A stretch of 64,000 bases of DNA from Bacteroidota bacterium (GCA_947504725.1 CANNHN010000012.1:1-64000); one strand, 5' to 3'; counted from the first letter of the stretch, positions 8,252-17,832 are shown. A program made the numbers and translations. Notes: generated from the letters alone by a model not told the origin.

Positions 8252-9340
8252 ATGGGTAAAGTTGCATTAATAACAGGAGTTACAGGACAAGATGGAGCCT
8301 ATTTAGCAGAATTGTTGCTAAGTAAAGGTTACACTGTTCACGGAATCAAGCGTAGAAGCTCAATGTTTAATACTGGTCGTATCGACCATTTGTATAAAGA
8401 CCAACATGAGAAGAAAGTGAACTTTTTTCTTCATTACGGTGATTTAACGGATTCAACCAATCTGATTAGAATCATTCAAGAAACACAACCAGACGAAATT
8501 TATAATTTAGCAGCTCAATCTCATGTGAAGGTATCATTTGATTCACCTGAATATACTGCTAATGCAGATGCAATTGGAACACTGCGTATTCTTGAAGCGA
8601 TTCGTATTTTAAAATTAGAAAAGAAAACACGTTTTTATCAAGCTTCTACATCTGAGATGTATGGCTATGTTCAAGAGATTCCTCAAAAAGAAACAACTCC
8701 TTTTTATCCGCGCTCACCTTATGGTGTTGCAAAGGTTTATGGTTTCTGGATTACAAAAAATTATCGCGAAGCTTATGGAATGTATACTTGTAATGGTATT
8801 TTGTTTAACCATGAAAGTCCGTTACGTGGAGAAACATTTGTTACCCGTAAAATCACACGTGCTGTTGCAAAGATTCATTTGAAAATGCAAGATAAATTAT
8901 ATCTAGGAAACTTGGATGCCGAGCGCGATTGGGGACATGCTAAAGATTATGTTGAAGGAATGTGGATGATGATGCAGCAGAAAGAAGGAGATGATTTTGT
9001 ATTGGCAACAGGAGTAAAAATTACTGTCCGTAAATTTGTTGACTTAGCTTTCGCGGAAGTAGGAGTAAAACTTAGATGGGAAGGCAAAGGAGTCGATGAA
9101 AAAGGATACAATGCTGAAACTGGAGTGCTGGTAGTTGAAGTAGATCCAAAATATTTCCGACCAACAGAAGTAGAATTACTAATTGGAGATGCCTCAAAAG
9201 CAAAAAAAATATTGGGTTGGGAACCAAAATATACACTACAACAATTGGTTAGTGAAATGGTTGCAAGCGATGTTAAACTATTTGAAAGAGATAAATATTT
9301 ATTGGATGGTGGTCACGATGTAATGAATTTCCATGAATAA
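8252..9340 (+). CDS. gmd: GDP-mannose 4,6-dehydratase
   Basis: NAD(P)-dependent extended short-chain dehydrogenase converting GDP-D-mannose to GDP-4-keto-6-deoxymannose. This is the first step to GDP-L-fucose and related deoxysugars. The N-terminus has the Rossmann motif [14 protein letters not shown]. The substrate region [14 protein letters not shown] is characteristic of Gmd. The catalytic STSEMYG and YxxxK (YGVAK) are present. The ATG at 8252 and 362-aa length fit the family. A TATAATTG sequence at 8222-8229 is a weak -7 candidate. The next enzyme in the pathway follows at 9435. Confidence 0.96.
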   Translation: MGKVALITGVTGQDGAYLAELLLSKGYTVHGIKRRSSMFNTGRIDHLYKDQHEKKVNFFLHYGDLTDSTNLIRIIQETQPDEIYNLAAQSHVKVSFDSPEYTANADAIGTLRILEAIRILKLEKKTRFYQASTSEMYGYVQEIPQKETTPFYPRSPYGVAKVYGFWITKNYREAYGMYTCNGILFNHESPLRGETFVTRKITRAVAKIHLKMQDKLYLGNLDAERDWGHAKDYVEGMWMMMQQKEGDDFVLATGVKITVRKFVDLAFAEVGVKLRWEGKGVDEKGYNAETGVLVVEVDPKYFRPTEVELLIGDASKAKKILGWEPKYTLQQLVSEMVASDVKLFERDKYLLDGGHDVMNFHE

Positions 9341-9341
9341 C

Positions 9342-9380
9342 ACCTCACCCCTTTGTCCCCTCTCCAAAAGGAGAAGGGAG
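9342..9380. repeat. Dispersed GGAG palindromic repeat in gmd-fcl spacer
   Basis: ACCTCACCCCTTTGTCCCC followed by TCTCCAAAAGGAGA and AGGGAG. The CTCC-AAAA-GGAG hairpin and the CCTCACCCC flank match the other copies. The copy begins just after the gmd stop codon and nearly fills the spacer before the fucose synthase gene. Confidence 0.75.
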
Positions 9381-9434
9381 TGATATAGGGTAAAGTGTAA
9401 TTTTTTCTTAATTAGTAAAATCAGATTGAGATTA

Positions 9435-10361
9435 ATGAATGTAAAGGATAAAATATATGTTGCAGGACACAAAGGAATGGTTGGTTCTGCAATCATCAGA
9501 CGATTACAAAAAGATGGTTTTACAAATATTGTAACACGCACTTCAGCGGAACTCGACTTAAGAAATCAGCAAGCAGTTGCTGATTTTTTTGCAAATGAAA
9601 AACCCGATTACGTTTTTTTAGCAGCTGCTAAAGTGGGTGGAATTGTTGCAAACAATACTTATCGTGCTGATTTTATTTATGAGAACACGATGATTCAAAG
9701 CAATGTGATTCATCATGCATATTTAAATCAAGTAAAAAAATTAATGTTTTTAGGCTCATCTTGTATCTATCCTAAAATGGCTCCACAGCCTTTAAAAGAA
9801 GATTATTTGCTTACTGGATTATTGGAAGAAACAAACGAGCCTTATGCTATTGCAAAAATTGCAGGAATAAAAATGTGTGATGCATATCGTTCGCAATACG
9901 GTTGTAATTTTATTTCCGTGATGCCAACAAATTTGTACGGACCAAATGATAATTACGATTTAAAGAACTCACACGTTTTGCCAGCATTGATTCGCAAGTT
10001 TCATACAGCAAAAAAAGAAAATACTGCAAGTGTTGAAATTTGGGGAACGGGTTCGCCCATGCGTGAATTTTTACATGCCAACGATTTAGCGGATGCTTGT
10101 TTTTATCTTATGCAAAATTACAACGAAGCTGGATTGGTAAACATTGGAGTTGGCGAAGATATAACAATCAAAGACCTAGCTTTACTCGTTAAAAAAATTG
10201 TTGGTTTCGAAGGAGAATTAAAATTTGATACTTCAAAACCCGATGGAACTCCTCGTAAACTAATGGATGTAAGCAAACTTCATTCCTTTGGTTGGAAACA
10301 CAAAACCAATTTGGAAGAAGGAATTGCTGGCGTCTACGCTGAAGTAAAAGACAAACTATAG
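9435..10361 (+). CDS. fcl: GDP-L-fucose synthase
   Basis: Epimerase/reductase that converts GDP-4-keto-6-deoxymannose to GDP-L-fucose with NADPH. Motifs: [11 protein letters not shown] at the N-terminus (Rossmann), the [12 protein letters not shown] segment with the catalytic serine, cysteine and tyrosine region, [10 protein letters not shown] (YxxxK), and [11 protein letters not shown]. The ATG at 9435 gives 308 aa and the usual start [15 protein letters not shown] three codons earlier is less likely. Directly downstream of gmd, it completes GDP-fucose synthesis for a surface glycan. Confidence 0.95.
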   Translation: MNVKDKIYVAGHKGMVGSAIIRRLQKDGFTNIVTRTSAELDLRNQQAVADFFANEKPDYVFLAAAKVGGIVANNTYRADFIYENTMIQSNVIHHAYLNQVKKLMFLGSSCIYPKMAPQPLKEDYLLTGLLEETNEPYAIAKIAGIKMCDAYRSQYGCNFISVMPTNLYGPNDNYDLKNSHVLPALIRKFHTAKKENTASVEIWGTGSPMREFLHANDLADACFYLMQNYNEAGLVNIGVGEDITIKDLALLVKKIVGFEGELKFDTSKPDGTPRKLMDVSKLHSFGWKHKTNLEEGIAGVYAEVKDKL

Positions 10362-10363
10362 CT

Positions 10364-10392
10364 CGTCATTGCGAGCGAAGCGAAGCAATCTC
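10364..10392. repeat. GTCATTGCGAGCGAAGCGAAGC-type dispersed repeat
   Basis: CGTCATTGCGAGCGAAG followed by CGAAGCAATCTC contains the ATTGC..GCAAT palindrome. The same kind of sequence is familiar as an interspersed repeat in unrelated bacterial genomes. One copy is seen here, three bases after the fucose synthase stop codon. Confidence 0.7.
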
Positions 10393-10406
10393 ATTTGACG
10401 TAAACA

Positions 10407-12074
10407 ATGAAAAAGCTACTGTACATATTATTTTTATTCCCAACATTGTTGTGTGCACAGCAGAATTTGCCGTTGAACAGAGAGTGGGGCCTACCCAATA
10501 AAAACAAAATTGAATTTAAAGATACAGCAGCAGTTAAAATTGACTCATCAGAATTTTGTTCAATGATGACGATTGTCACACCAACGTGTTGTCTTAATTC
10601 TCCATTTAAACCCAACATCGTTCCAATAACTTATCAGGAGAAAGTCAAATCAAAATCATTACTCTATCGCAAATTAAAGCTGGAAAGTCTATTTGTAGTT
10701 AAAGATTCCTCTGATAAGTTCCACCTTACCATCGATCCACTCTTCAATTTTGAATTTGGGAAAGACTTAGCAGATACTAGCGGAGAAAAACTTTACAAGA
10801 ACACTCGTGGGTTTATAGTTCGTGGAAGTATTGGAGAAAAATTTGCTTTTGAATCATCGTTTTATGAAAATCAGGCAACCTACGCAAAGTATATCGACAA
10901 CAATATTGATCAGTCAAATGATTTGTTTCCTCAAACAGCAAATTATCAATACGATGTAATTCCTGGGCAAGGTCGTGCTAAAAAATTCAAAAAAAATGGA
11001 TACGATTATGCTATGGCTTCGGGTTATGTTTCTTACTCACCAATAAAAATGTTTAATTTTCAAATCGGACATGGGAAACATTTTGTAGGCGATGGATATC
11101 GTTCATTGTTATTGTCTGATAATGCGTTCAATTATCCGTATGCTCGCATCACCACAACCTATAAGAATATTCAGTACACGAATTTGTATACTTCGTTTAT
11201 GAATTTAACAAATGGTGGTGTCACAACTCCTCCAAACGTAGAGCGCTTGTTTCAGAAAAAAGTTGGAAGTTTTCAATTTTTAAGTGCCAATTTCTTTCAC
11301 CGTTTGCAATTGGGATTGTTTCAAGGGATGATTTGGGAGGCTGCGGATTCTAGCAATCGTCAGCATACCAACTTTCATACGTATAACCCTATTATTGGCG
11401 TCAGCACGGCAACATATGGGTTGCACAATACAAATAATCTGTTGTTGGGTGCCACATTAAAATTGAAAATCACAAAATCAATTTTTGTTTACGGACAGTT
11501 TATGCTGGACGATATGACCAATACTAAGAATCAGATCGCAAATAAATATGGCTATCAAGCAGGATTTAAATATTTCGATTTATTCACAATAAAAAATTTA
11601 CATTTTCAAGCGGAATATAACACCGTTCGACCATACGCTTATGCGGCTAAAAACCCTTACCAAAGCTATACACATTATAATCAAGCCTTGGCTCATCCAC
11701 TAGGAGCAAATTTTTATGAGGCAGTTGGATTTATCAATTACCGTTTCAAAGATTTTTTCATTCAGTTAAAAGGTAATTATGCTGTAAAAGGAAATGATAG
11801 TTTGACTAAAAACTTTGGTGGAAACATTTTTAAAGCCGATAATCAATTTCCAATTTCTCAAACTGTGGAAAATATCCACACCACACAAGGATCAAAAATG
11901 ACTATCAGTACTCAGGATGTTCATATTGGTTATTTGGTAAATCCTTCAACGAATTTTAATATATTATTGGGTTTCACCAATCGTACGGAAACTACAAATA
12001 AAGGGACAATTGCTACACAATTCGTATATTTCGGAATCAGAACATCGCTTGCGAATTTTTATTATGATTTTTAA
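10407..12074 (+). CDS. Wzi-like outer-membrane beta-barrel protein (paralogue 1)
   Basis: A 555-residue exported protein with signal peptide MKKLLYILFLFPTLLCAQ. Its middle and C-terminal parts alternate short aromatic strands and turns, as in outer-membrane barrels, and it ends in a terminal strand (LANFYYDF). The segment YVSYSPIKMFNFQIG, then GKHFVGDGYRSLLLSDN, then YPYARITT resembles the capsule assembly Wzi family. The same segment recurs in the gene at 13175. I infer a role in attaching or exporting the glycan made by this cluster. The family assignment rests on motif resemblance and was not tested by profile search. Confidence 0.65.
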   Translation: MKKLLYILFLFPTLLCAQQNLPLNREWGLPNKNKIEFKDTAAVKIDSSEFCSMMTIVTPTCCLNSPFKPNIVPITYQEKVKSKSLLYRKLKLESLFVVKDSSDKFHLTIDPLFNFEFGKDLADTSGEKLYKNTRGFIVRGSIGEKFAFESSFYENQATYAKYIDNNIDQSNDLFPQTANYQYDVIPGQGRAKKFKKNGYDYAMASGYVSYSPIKMFNFQIGHGKHFVGDGYRSLLLSDNAFNYPYARITTTYKNIQYTNLYTSFMNLTNGGVTTPPNVERLFQKKVGSFQFLSANFFHRLQLGLFQGMIWEAADSSNRQHTNFHTYNPIIGVSTATYGLHNTNNLLLGATLKLKITKSIFVYGQFMLDDMTNTKNQIANKYGYQAGFKYFDLFTIKNLHFQAEYNTVRPYAYAAKNPYQSYTHYNQALAHPLGANFYEAVGFINYRFKDFFIQLKGNYAVKGNDSLTKNFGGNIFKADNQFPISQTVENIHTTQGSKMTISTQDVHIGYLVNPSTNFNILLGFTNRTETTNKGTIATQFVYFGIRTSLANFYYDF

Positions 12075-12084
12075 AAAATAAAAA

Positions 12085-13185
12085 ATGGAATTTTTAATAC
12101 TTGTTTTTATAACCTCATTTTTTGTTGTGCTTTTATCAACGCCATCGTTGATAAAAGTAGCAATATTGAAGCGCTTGTTTGATGCGCCTGGCGATACTCG
12201 CAAACTTCATACACGTATGGTTCCAACCATAGGCGGAATTATTATTTTTGCGGGAACCTTGTTCGCTTATTCATTATGGTTTCCTGAGCAAAGAGATGAT
12301 TTTCCACAATTAGCAAAAAGTATGAGCGACTATAAGTTTATAGTTGCAACATTATTAGTAATGTTTTTTGTTGGAGTTAAAGATGACATTATTGGAACTG
12401 CTCCTGTAAAAAAATTAGTTGCGCATGTGTTAGTTGGAATGGTGTTGGTGTTGATGGCGGATATTCGAATTGTGAGTATGCACGGATTATTTGGAATAGA
12501 TGTTCTGCCTTTGTGGACCAGTGTTTTTTTATCTCTCTTTACATATATAGTTGTTGTTAACGCATTCAATTTAATTGATGGTGTTGACGGTTTGGCGGGC
12601 GGTGTTGGATTTATTGCTTCTTCCGCTTTCGGAGCGTGGTTTGCTTTGGCCGGTGACCCTGCAATGGCTTGCTTAGCTTTTGCTTTATCTGGTTCTTTGT
12701 TTGCATTTTTATTTTTCAATTTTTCTCCGGCAAAAATATTTATGGGCGATTCTGGTTCTTTGACCATCGGATTAATTATATGTATTCTTGCTATTAAAGT
12801 TATTGGATACGATGTTAGTGCAATTGAAAACAAGGCCATACTCAATGTTTCGAAACCAATTTTTGCAATGTCTGTATTGGTATATCCACTAGTTGATACT
12901 TTGCGAATTTTTATTTACCGTGCGGTGAGAGGTGTTTCTCCTTTTTCTGCTGACAGAAATCACATGCATCACCGCTTATTAGATATTGGTTTGAGCCATA
13001 AGGGAACAGTAATTACTATATACATAGTTAATATTTTAGTAATAGGATTAACAGTTGGACTTGCATTGTTGAGCATCAATGCAAATTATACGCTCATGAT
13101 TGTTGCTGCCATTTCTTTAACACTCGCTCAAATTCCTTTTTTTATCAAGAAAAAGAAAAACAGAATTGCAAAGGATGTTGATTAA
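12085..13185 (+). CDS. WecA/TagO-like undecaprenyl-phosphate sugar-1-phosphate transferase
   Basis: Polytopic membrane enzyme of the MraY/WecA (PNPT) family that transfers a HexNAc-1-phosphate from a UDP-sugar to undecaprenyl phosphate, starting a surface polysaccharide. Visible signatures: DAPGDTRKLHT near the N-terminus, FVGVKDDI (aspartate pair), NAFNLIDGVDGLAGG (catalytic region), FMGDSGSL, and the cytoplasmic DRNHMHHRL, the HxHH-type motif of WecA-like members. About ten or eleven hydrophobic segments in 366 residues. It lies between two Wzi-like barrels, with a gap of 10 bases upstream and an 11-base overlap downstream, so the three genes are probably one transcription unit. Confidence 0.9.
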   Translation: MEFLILVFITSFFVVLLSTPSLIKVAILKRLFDAPGDTRKLHTRMVPTIGGIIIFAGTLFAYSLWFPEQRDDFPQLAKSMSDYKFIVATLLVMFFVGVKDDIIGTAPVKKLVAHVLVGMVLVLMADIRIVSMHGLFGIDVLPLWTSVFLSLFTYIVVVNAFNLIDGVDGLAGGVGFIASSAFGAWFALAGDPAMACLAFALSGSLFAFLFFNFSPAKIFMGDSGSLTIGLIICILAIKVIGYDVSAIENKAILNVSKPIFAMSVLVYPLVDTLRIFIYRAVRGVSPFSADRNHMHHRLLDIGLSHKGTVITIYIVNILVIGLTVGLALLSINANYTLMIVAAISLTLAQIPFFIKKKKNRIAKDVD

Positions 13186-14800
13186 ATTTTTTCATAAATA
13201 TTTTTTCATCCTCATTTTTTTGTTGATGAATTCTGTTGTTTTTTCTCAGCAATGGAATTACACACTTAGTCGCGATTTTTTATGGGGAATTGATAATTAC
13301 TACAATAACAAAGACGAAAACTCACACACACTTGTAAAACCATATCGTCTTCAAGAAACAAATCTTATAAAAGATTCTTCTGCTGTTTTTCCTAGACTAT
13401 TAAAAGGAACAAAAGCAGAAGAAAAAGATAAAAAAGCGAAAGGACAAATTGAAATTTATCCCTTATTAACAGCTCAAACTGGCTATGATATGTCATCTGC
13501 CAACTCCCATTTAACGAGCGATTATGCAATAGGTGGAAATTTATTAATGTATTGGAAAGATAAGTTTGCTTTGAACTTTAAAGCAATGGGAGGCAAAGGT
13601 GTTTTTAATTCTCACAACGATTCTTTAATAAGAAATAGCAGAGTAATTCCTGGAATTGGATATGCATATGTTTCTAAAAACGATTCATTAAATCCGCAAT
13701 ATGCGTATCAATATTTTTCAGGTTACGTTTCGTATTCACCAAATAAAATTTTTAATTTTCAATTAGGACAGGATAAACATTTCTGGGGAGACGGTTATCG
13801 TTCACTTTTTTTGTCGGATGTATCAGCACCTTATCCGTATTTAAAAATCACTACAAATGTTTGGAAACTTAGTTACGTAAATTTATTTACTGTGATGAGG
13901 GACGCAACTAACCCATCCGGGTTTAAAAAAGATTGGCTTTACAAATACGCAACTTTCCATCATTTGAGTTGGAACGCAACTAAAAGAATTAATATTGGAT
14001 TGTTCGAATCTATTGTTTGGCAAGGATCTGATAGTAATCGTCACCGTGGATATGATGTCAATTATTTAAATCCAATTATGTTTTTCCGACCAACAGAATA
14101 TTCATTAGGTTCCAGCGACAATGCTTTTGTTGGATTTAATTTCAAAATTAAAACATTTAAAAAACAGCAATTTTATGGACAGCTTTTGTTAGATGAGTTT
14201 TTGTTGAAAGAAGTAAAAGCAGATGTAGAACATGCCATTACTGGCGATACAACTGCCAAGTGGGGTTGGTGGGCAAATAAACAAGCGTATCAAATTGGAT
14301 TCAAGAGTTTTGATTTGTTTAAAATCAAACATTTAAATTTTCAAACAGAGTTTAATTATGTTAGGCCTTTCACATACGCGCATGGAAGTGTGCAACAAAA
14401 TTACGGACATATGAATCAGCCGTTGGCGCATCCGCTTGGCGCTAACTTTATGGAGTCGGCTACATTTCTAAATTATCGACACAAACGATTCTTTTTCGAA
14501 GCAAAATTGATGTATGCTGTGTATGGTGATGATAGTCCAGGTAGCGACTTTGGTAAAAATATTTTTATTTCCTATGTGAATAGAGCGGGCGATTACAATC
14601 ATTATACAACACAAGGATTTCGTACCAATTTAATTACAACTTCTTTGCGCGGAGCGTATATATTAGATACGCGGATGAATTTAAAGATTGAGTTAGGGCT
14701 TGCCAACAGAACGATAGAAACAGCAATAGCGACTAAACAAAGTCCATATGTATTCATCGGTATCAAAACCGATTTGGGGAATATGTATGATGATTATTGA
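13175..14800 (+). CDS. Wzi-like outer-membrane beta-barrel protein (paralogue 2)
   Basis: A 541-residue exported protein that starts inside the 3' end of the transferase gene. The ATG at 13175 gives MLIKFFHKYFFIL and a signal peptide ending near VVFSQ; a TTG at 13166 is an alternative. It is a paralogue of the gene at 10407, sharing GYVSYSPNKIFNFQLG, KHFWGDGYRSLFLSD, LNFQTEFNYVRPFTYAH and AHPLGANFMESATF. The terminal strand is GNMYDDY. The two copies probably make related outer-membrane barrels serving the same glycan. Function is inferred from the Wzi-like segment and the neighbours. Confidence 0.65.
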   Translation: MLIKFFHKYFFILIFLLMNSVVFSQQWNYTLSRDFLWGIDNYYNNKDENSHTLVKPYRLQETNLIKDSSAVFPRLLKGTKAEEKDKKAKGQIEIYPLLTAQTGYDMSSANSHLTSDYAIGGNLLMYWKDKFALNFKAMGGKGVFNSHNDSLIRNSRVIPGIGYAYVSKNDSLNPQYAYQYFSGYVSYSPNKIFNFQLGQDKHFWGDGYRSLFLSDVSAPYPYLKITTNVWKLSYVNLFTVMRDATNPSGFKKDWLYKYATFHHLSWNATKRINIGLFESIVWQGSDSNRHRGYDVNYLNPIMFFRPTEYSLGSSDNAFVGFNFKIKTFKKQQFYGQLLLDEFLLKEVKADVEHAITGDTTAKWGWWANKQAYQIGFKSFDLFKIKHLNFQTEFNYVRPFTYAHGSVQQNYGHMNQPLAHPLGANFMESATFLNYRHKRFFFEAKLMYAVYGDDSPGSDFGKNIFISYVNRAGDYNHYTTQGFRTNLITTSLRGAYILDTRMNLKIELGLANRTIETAIATKQSPYVFIGIKTDLGNMYDDY

Positions 14801-14902
14801 TTTCATCCCCAACAATTAAGAAATCGTCTAAATTCTCACATTTCCCTTTCAAATTCCCCTAATATTTGGTAAAATTGCAGTGCTTTTAAAAAAGCGAGCA
14901 CT

Positions 14903-15802
14903 TTGCAGACCGAAAACATAAATATCATCGAAAAATCAGAGCTTCAGACTAGTAAATTGCGTGATTATGCAACATTTATGAAGTTTCGTTTGGCTTCGTT
15001 AGTTGTTATGTCCGCTGCTATTGCTTTTGCAGCAGCTTCCAAGAATTTTGATTGGGTAAAAATGGGCTGGTTGGTTTTGGGTGGTTTTTTGGTAACGGGC
15101 TCTTCCAATGGTTTCAATCAAATTTTAGAGCGAGATTTAGATAAATTAATGTTACGCACACAAAATCGTCCACTTCCACAAGATAGGATGAGTGTTGCAG
15201 AAGCAATGGTTCTGGCATCTATTACAGGAATAATTGGAGTTGTTATTCTTTGGGTTTTTATGAATCCGTTGAGCGGCATACTTGGTTTGTTAGCACTAGT
15301 GCTATATACAGTAGTTTACACACCTCTAAAAAGAAAAACCCCATTTGCAGTATTTGTTGGTGCTTTCCCGGGAGCAATTCCACCACTATTGGGCTGTGTA
15401 GCTTCAACAGAAGGTTTTGGTTCCGTTCCTTTAATTGGTTGGATTCTATTTGCTGGTCAGTTTATTTGGCAGTTTCCTCACTTTTGGGCAATAGCTTGGG
15501 TGTTGGATGATGACTATAAAAAAGCAGGTTTCAAAATGTTGCCTTCTCCAGGCGGGCGCGATAAAAGCAGTGCTTTTCAAGTGTTGGTTTACACTTTGTT
15601 TTTGTATCCAATTAGTTTGATGCCGGTGATGTTCCACTTTTCAGGTTTTATTTCATCAATTATTATTTCGTTTTGTAGCATTTATTTCTTGTATCAAGCT
15701 TATTGTTTATACAAAGAATGTACAGTGGAGGCCGCACGCAAGTTGATGTTCGGCTCCTTTTTCTATTTACCAGCAATTCAATTAGCAGTACTTTATGGAT
15801 AA
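14903..15802 (+). CDS. ctaB: Protoheme IX farnesyltransferase (heme O synthase)
   Basis: UbiA-family membrane prenyltransferase that converts heme B to heme O for the terminal oxidase. The first aspartate-rich motif is NQILERDLDKLMLRTQNRPLP and the second lies near VLDDDYKKAGFKMLPS. PLKRKTPFAVFVGAFPGAIPPLLG is characteristic. The TTG start at 14903 is taken because the frame is closed by a stop at 14870 and the next ATG (residue 26) would remove only poorly conserved sequence; either start is possible. It is the first gene of the oxidase block and its last 8 bases overlap the next gene. Confidence 0.92.
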   Translation: MQTENINIIEKSELQTSKLRDYATFMKFRLASLVVMSAAIAFAAASKNFDWVKMGWLVLGGFLVTGSSNGFNQILERDLDKLMLRTQNRPLPQDRMSVAEAMVLASITGIIGVVILWVFMNPLSGILGLLALVLYTVVYTPLKRKTPFAVFVGAFPGAIPPLLGCVASTEGFGSVPLIGWILFAGQFIWQFPHFWAIAWVLDDDYKKAGFKMLPSPGGRDKSSAFQVLVYTLFLYPISLMPVMFHFSGFISSIIISFCSIYFLYQAYCLYKECTVEAARKLMFGSFFYLPAIQLAVLYG

Positions 15803-16400
15803 TACTATTTTAATGGAAACTCAACTTAGTCCAGAGCAAGAACAACGTCAAACAAAAGAAAAAGTAGCGATTCCATTGCTTTGGGTGTCTATGGTTGCTA
15901 TGGTAATGCTTTTTGGAGCATGTACCAGTGCTTACATTGTAAGTAGAGGAGCAGGCAAATGGATTCAGTTCGAGTTGCCTCAATTGTTTTATGTTAGCAC
16001 TGCAGTTCTTATAATTAGCAGTGTAACAATCAATTGGACATTGTCTTCGGCTCGTAAAAATGATTATAAGGGGATGAAAATCTCTTCATTAATTACACTT
16101 TTATTAGGATTTGTGTTTGTTATTTGTCAGTTTCAAGCTTGGAGTGTTTTGGTCGAGCAAAAAGTGTTTTTTGCAGGTAGCGACAGCAATGCAGCGGGTT
16201 CTTTCATGTATATTTTAACCGGCTTACATTTAGCCCATTTAGTGTTCGGAATCGGTGCTGTTTTCGTAGTTTGGATTAAATCTAGATTAGGGAGATATAA
16301 CTCTGAAAACCTTTTAGGAATAAGGCTTTGCGCGATTTTTTGGCACTTTTTAGATGCTCTGTGGATATTTTTGTTTTTATTTTTGTTATTTGTGCGTTGA
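15795..16400 (+). CDS. Cytochrome c oxidase subunit III family protein (first copy)
   Basis: A 201-residue membrane protein with five hydrophobic segments. It has the subunit III pattern of an early LLWVSMVAMVMLFGACTSAYIV helix, a central QFQAW, then TGLHLAHLVFG and a final FWHFLDALWIFLF. Subunit III stabilises the catalytic subunit I and is not itself redox active. The start ATG lies inside the end of ctaB (overlap 15795-15802, ATGGATAA), so translation is probably coupled; an in-frame ATG at 15813 is an alternative. A second, different subunit III gene follows, an arrangement common in Bacteroidota caa3-type clusters. Confidence 0.88.
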   Translation: MDNTILMETQLSPEQEQRQTKEKVAIPLLWVSMVAMVMLFGACTSAYIVSRGAGKWIQFELPQLFYVSTAVLIISSVTINWTLSSARKNDYKGMKISSLITLLLGFVFVICQFQAWSVLVEQKVFFAGSDSNAAGSFMYILTGLHLAHLVFGIGAVFVVWIKSRLGRYNSENLLGIRLCAIFWHFLDALWIFLFLFLLFVR

Positions 16401-16485
16401 AAATTAAAGGAATATTTTGCATATTAGCACCCGAAATAAGTTTTAAACCTCTCTTGCTTTTGCAAGAATTATAATTAGTTATATT

Positions 16486-17214
16486 ATGTCAAGTCACGCA
16501 GTAACAGAAACAGATTCAAGCTCAGATTGGAGTGGAGGGAAATCCCCATTTGGTGTTAGTTACGGAAAAATGTTTATGTGGTTTTTCCTTGTATCGGATG
16601 CTTTAACATTCTCGGGTTTATTATGTGCATATGGTTTTATGCGCCACAAACACCCAGAAGTATGGCCGAATCCAGGCGATGTGTTTACACATTTCCCTGG
16701 TTATGATGGACATATTCCTTTGGCTTATGTAGGTTTAATGACTTTGATTTTGATTATGTCTTCCGTTACAATGGTATTAGCTGTGGAAGCAGGACATCGT
16801 AACGATAAAAAGAAAGTAACATTTTGGCTGTTTTTAACAATCATTGGAGGAGCGATGTTCGTAGGTTCTCAAGCGTGGGAGTGGTATCACTTCATCGTTG
16901 GAACGGATCATGGTGCTGTTCGCAACTTTGTAAATAATGATGGTGTTTGGGTCACAGAAACATTTTATGGTGCCAACATGAAGGTAAATGAATACGGATT
17001 ACCAGTGTTTGCCAATTTCTTTTTCTTTATTACTGGATTCCACGGATTCCACGTATTTAGTGGAGTTATCATAAATATTGTGATTTTCATTAACGTTTTA
17101 GCTGGAACATACGAAAAACGTGGTCACTATGAAATGATTGAAAAAACTGGATTGTACTGGCACTTTGTGGATTTAGTTTGGGTATTCGTATTTACCTTCT
17201 TCTATTTACTATAA
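16486..17214 (+). CDS. Cytochrome c oxidase subunit III family protein (second copy)
   Basis: A 242-residue membrane protein. After a hydrophilic N-terminus come MFMWFFLVSDALTFSGLLC, then MTLILIMSSVTMVLAVEAG, FVGSQAWEWYHFI, FFITGFHGFHVFSG and the terminal GLYWHFVDLVWVFVFTFFYLL. The conserved FHGFHV and WHFVD are subunit III hallmarks. The loop after residue 140 (NNDGVWVTETFYGANM) is longer than in the first copy. It lies 85 bases after the first subunit III gene and 61 bases before the subunit IV gene. Confidence 0.9.
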   Translation: MSSHAVTETDSSSDWSGGKSPFGVSYGKMFMWFFLVSDALTFSGLLCAYGFMRHKHPEVWPNPGDVFTHFPGYDGHIPLAYVGLMTLILIMSSVTMVLAVEAGHRNDKKKVTFWLFLTIIGGAMFVGSQAWEWYHFIVGTDHGAVRNFVNNDGVWVTETFYGANMKVNEYGLPVFANFFFFITGFHGFHVFSGVIINIVIFINVLAGTYEKRGHYEMIEKTGLYWHFVDLVWVFVFTFFYLL

Positions 17215-17221
17215 AAAAGTA

Positions 17222-17270
17222 TTAGGTATCAAGTATCAGGAAAAATTTAAAATTTAGAATTTAAAATTAT
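17222..17270. repeat. AT-rich low-complexity spacer repeat
   Basis: GGTATCAAGTATCAGG is followed by AATTTAAAATTTAGAATTT, a tandem-like AATTTA/GAATTT run in the spacer between the second subunit III gene and the subunit IV gene. The related string GTTCAAAGTTCAAAGTTTAA lies inside tsaB at 37059-37092. Confidence 0.5.
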
Positions 17271-17275
17271 ATAGT

Positions 17276-17797
17276 ATGTCAGAGTTTCACGATGATTACC
17301 CACAATATGAGTTCATGGCTCATCACAGCGAAGAAGAAGGAAAAATAAAGCGTAAAAAACTTTGGAACGTTTTCTGGATTATGCTTGGTGTTACAATTGT
17401 TGAACTTATCATTGGATTTCAAGCTTCTGCTTGGGGTTTGTTAAATGACGATAGAACGTCAGGTATATTTCTAAAGGTTCTTTTTATTGGATTAACAATT
17501 GGTAAAGCGTTTTTTATCGTATTTAAATTCATGCACTTAGGTGATGAGAAAAAAGTAATGAAATGGACTATTCTTGCTCCATACACAATTTTTATCTTGT
17601 ATTTGATTTGGCTTTGTGTTACTGAAGCGAACTATGCAAAGGTGAACAAACATCCAATGGATATGGTTATTGTGAATCAAAAAATAGAATTGAATGAAGC
17701 TGCAAAACACGGACACGATCATGCTGCCCCTGCAGGACACGATGCAAAAGATGCTTCTCATGAAGAAACAGCTAAACCAGCTGAAGGTCATCACTAG
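17276..17797 (+). CDS. Cytochrome c oxidase subunit IV (caa3-type)
   Basis: A 173-residue small oxidase subunit. Three membrane helices lie near residues 33-55, 65-90 (IFLKVLFIGLTIGKAFFIV) and 98-118 (ILAPYTIFILYLIWLCVTE). FKFMHLGDEKK and GKAFFIV are typical of the prokaryotic subunit IV family. The tail is rich in histidine, alanine and glutamate (HGHDHAAPAGHD, then EGHH) and could bind metal, possibly copper; that is inference. It is the last subunit gene before the terminator at 17833. Confidence 0.85.
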   Translation: MSEFHDDYPQYEFMAHHSEEEGKIKRKKLWNVFWIMLGVTIVELIIGFQASAWGLLNDDRTSGIFLKVLFIGLTIGKAFFIVFKFMHLGDEKKVMKWTILAPYTIFILYLIWLCVTEANYAKVNKHPMDMVIVNQKIELNEAAKHGHDHAAPAGHDAKDASHEETAKPAEGHH

Positions 17798-17832
17798 CCA
17801 TTTGATTACACTAACCGATTCTTAATAATATA

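Noticed and set aside
12330-12845. 171-residue minus-strand frame opposite the WecA-like gene
   Set aside because: Composition is that expected from the complement of membrane helices; the plus-strand gene has all family motifs.
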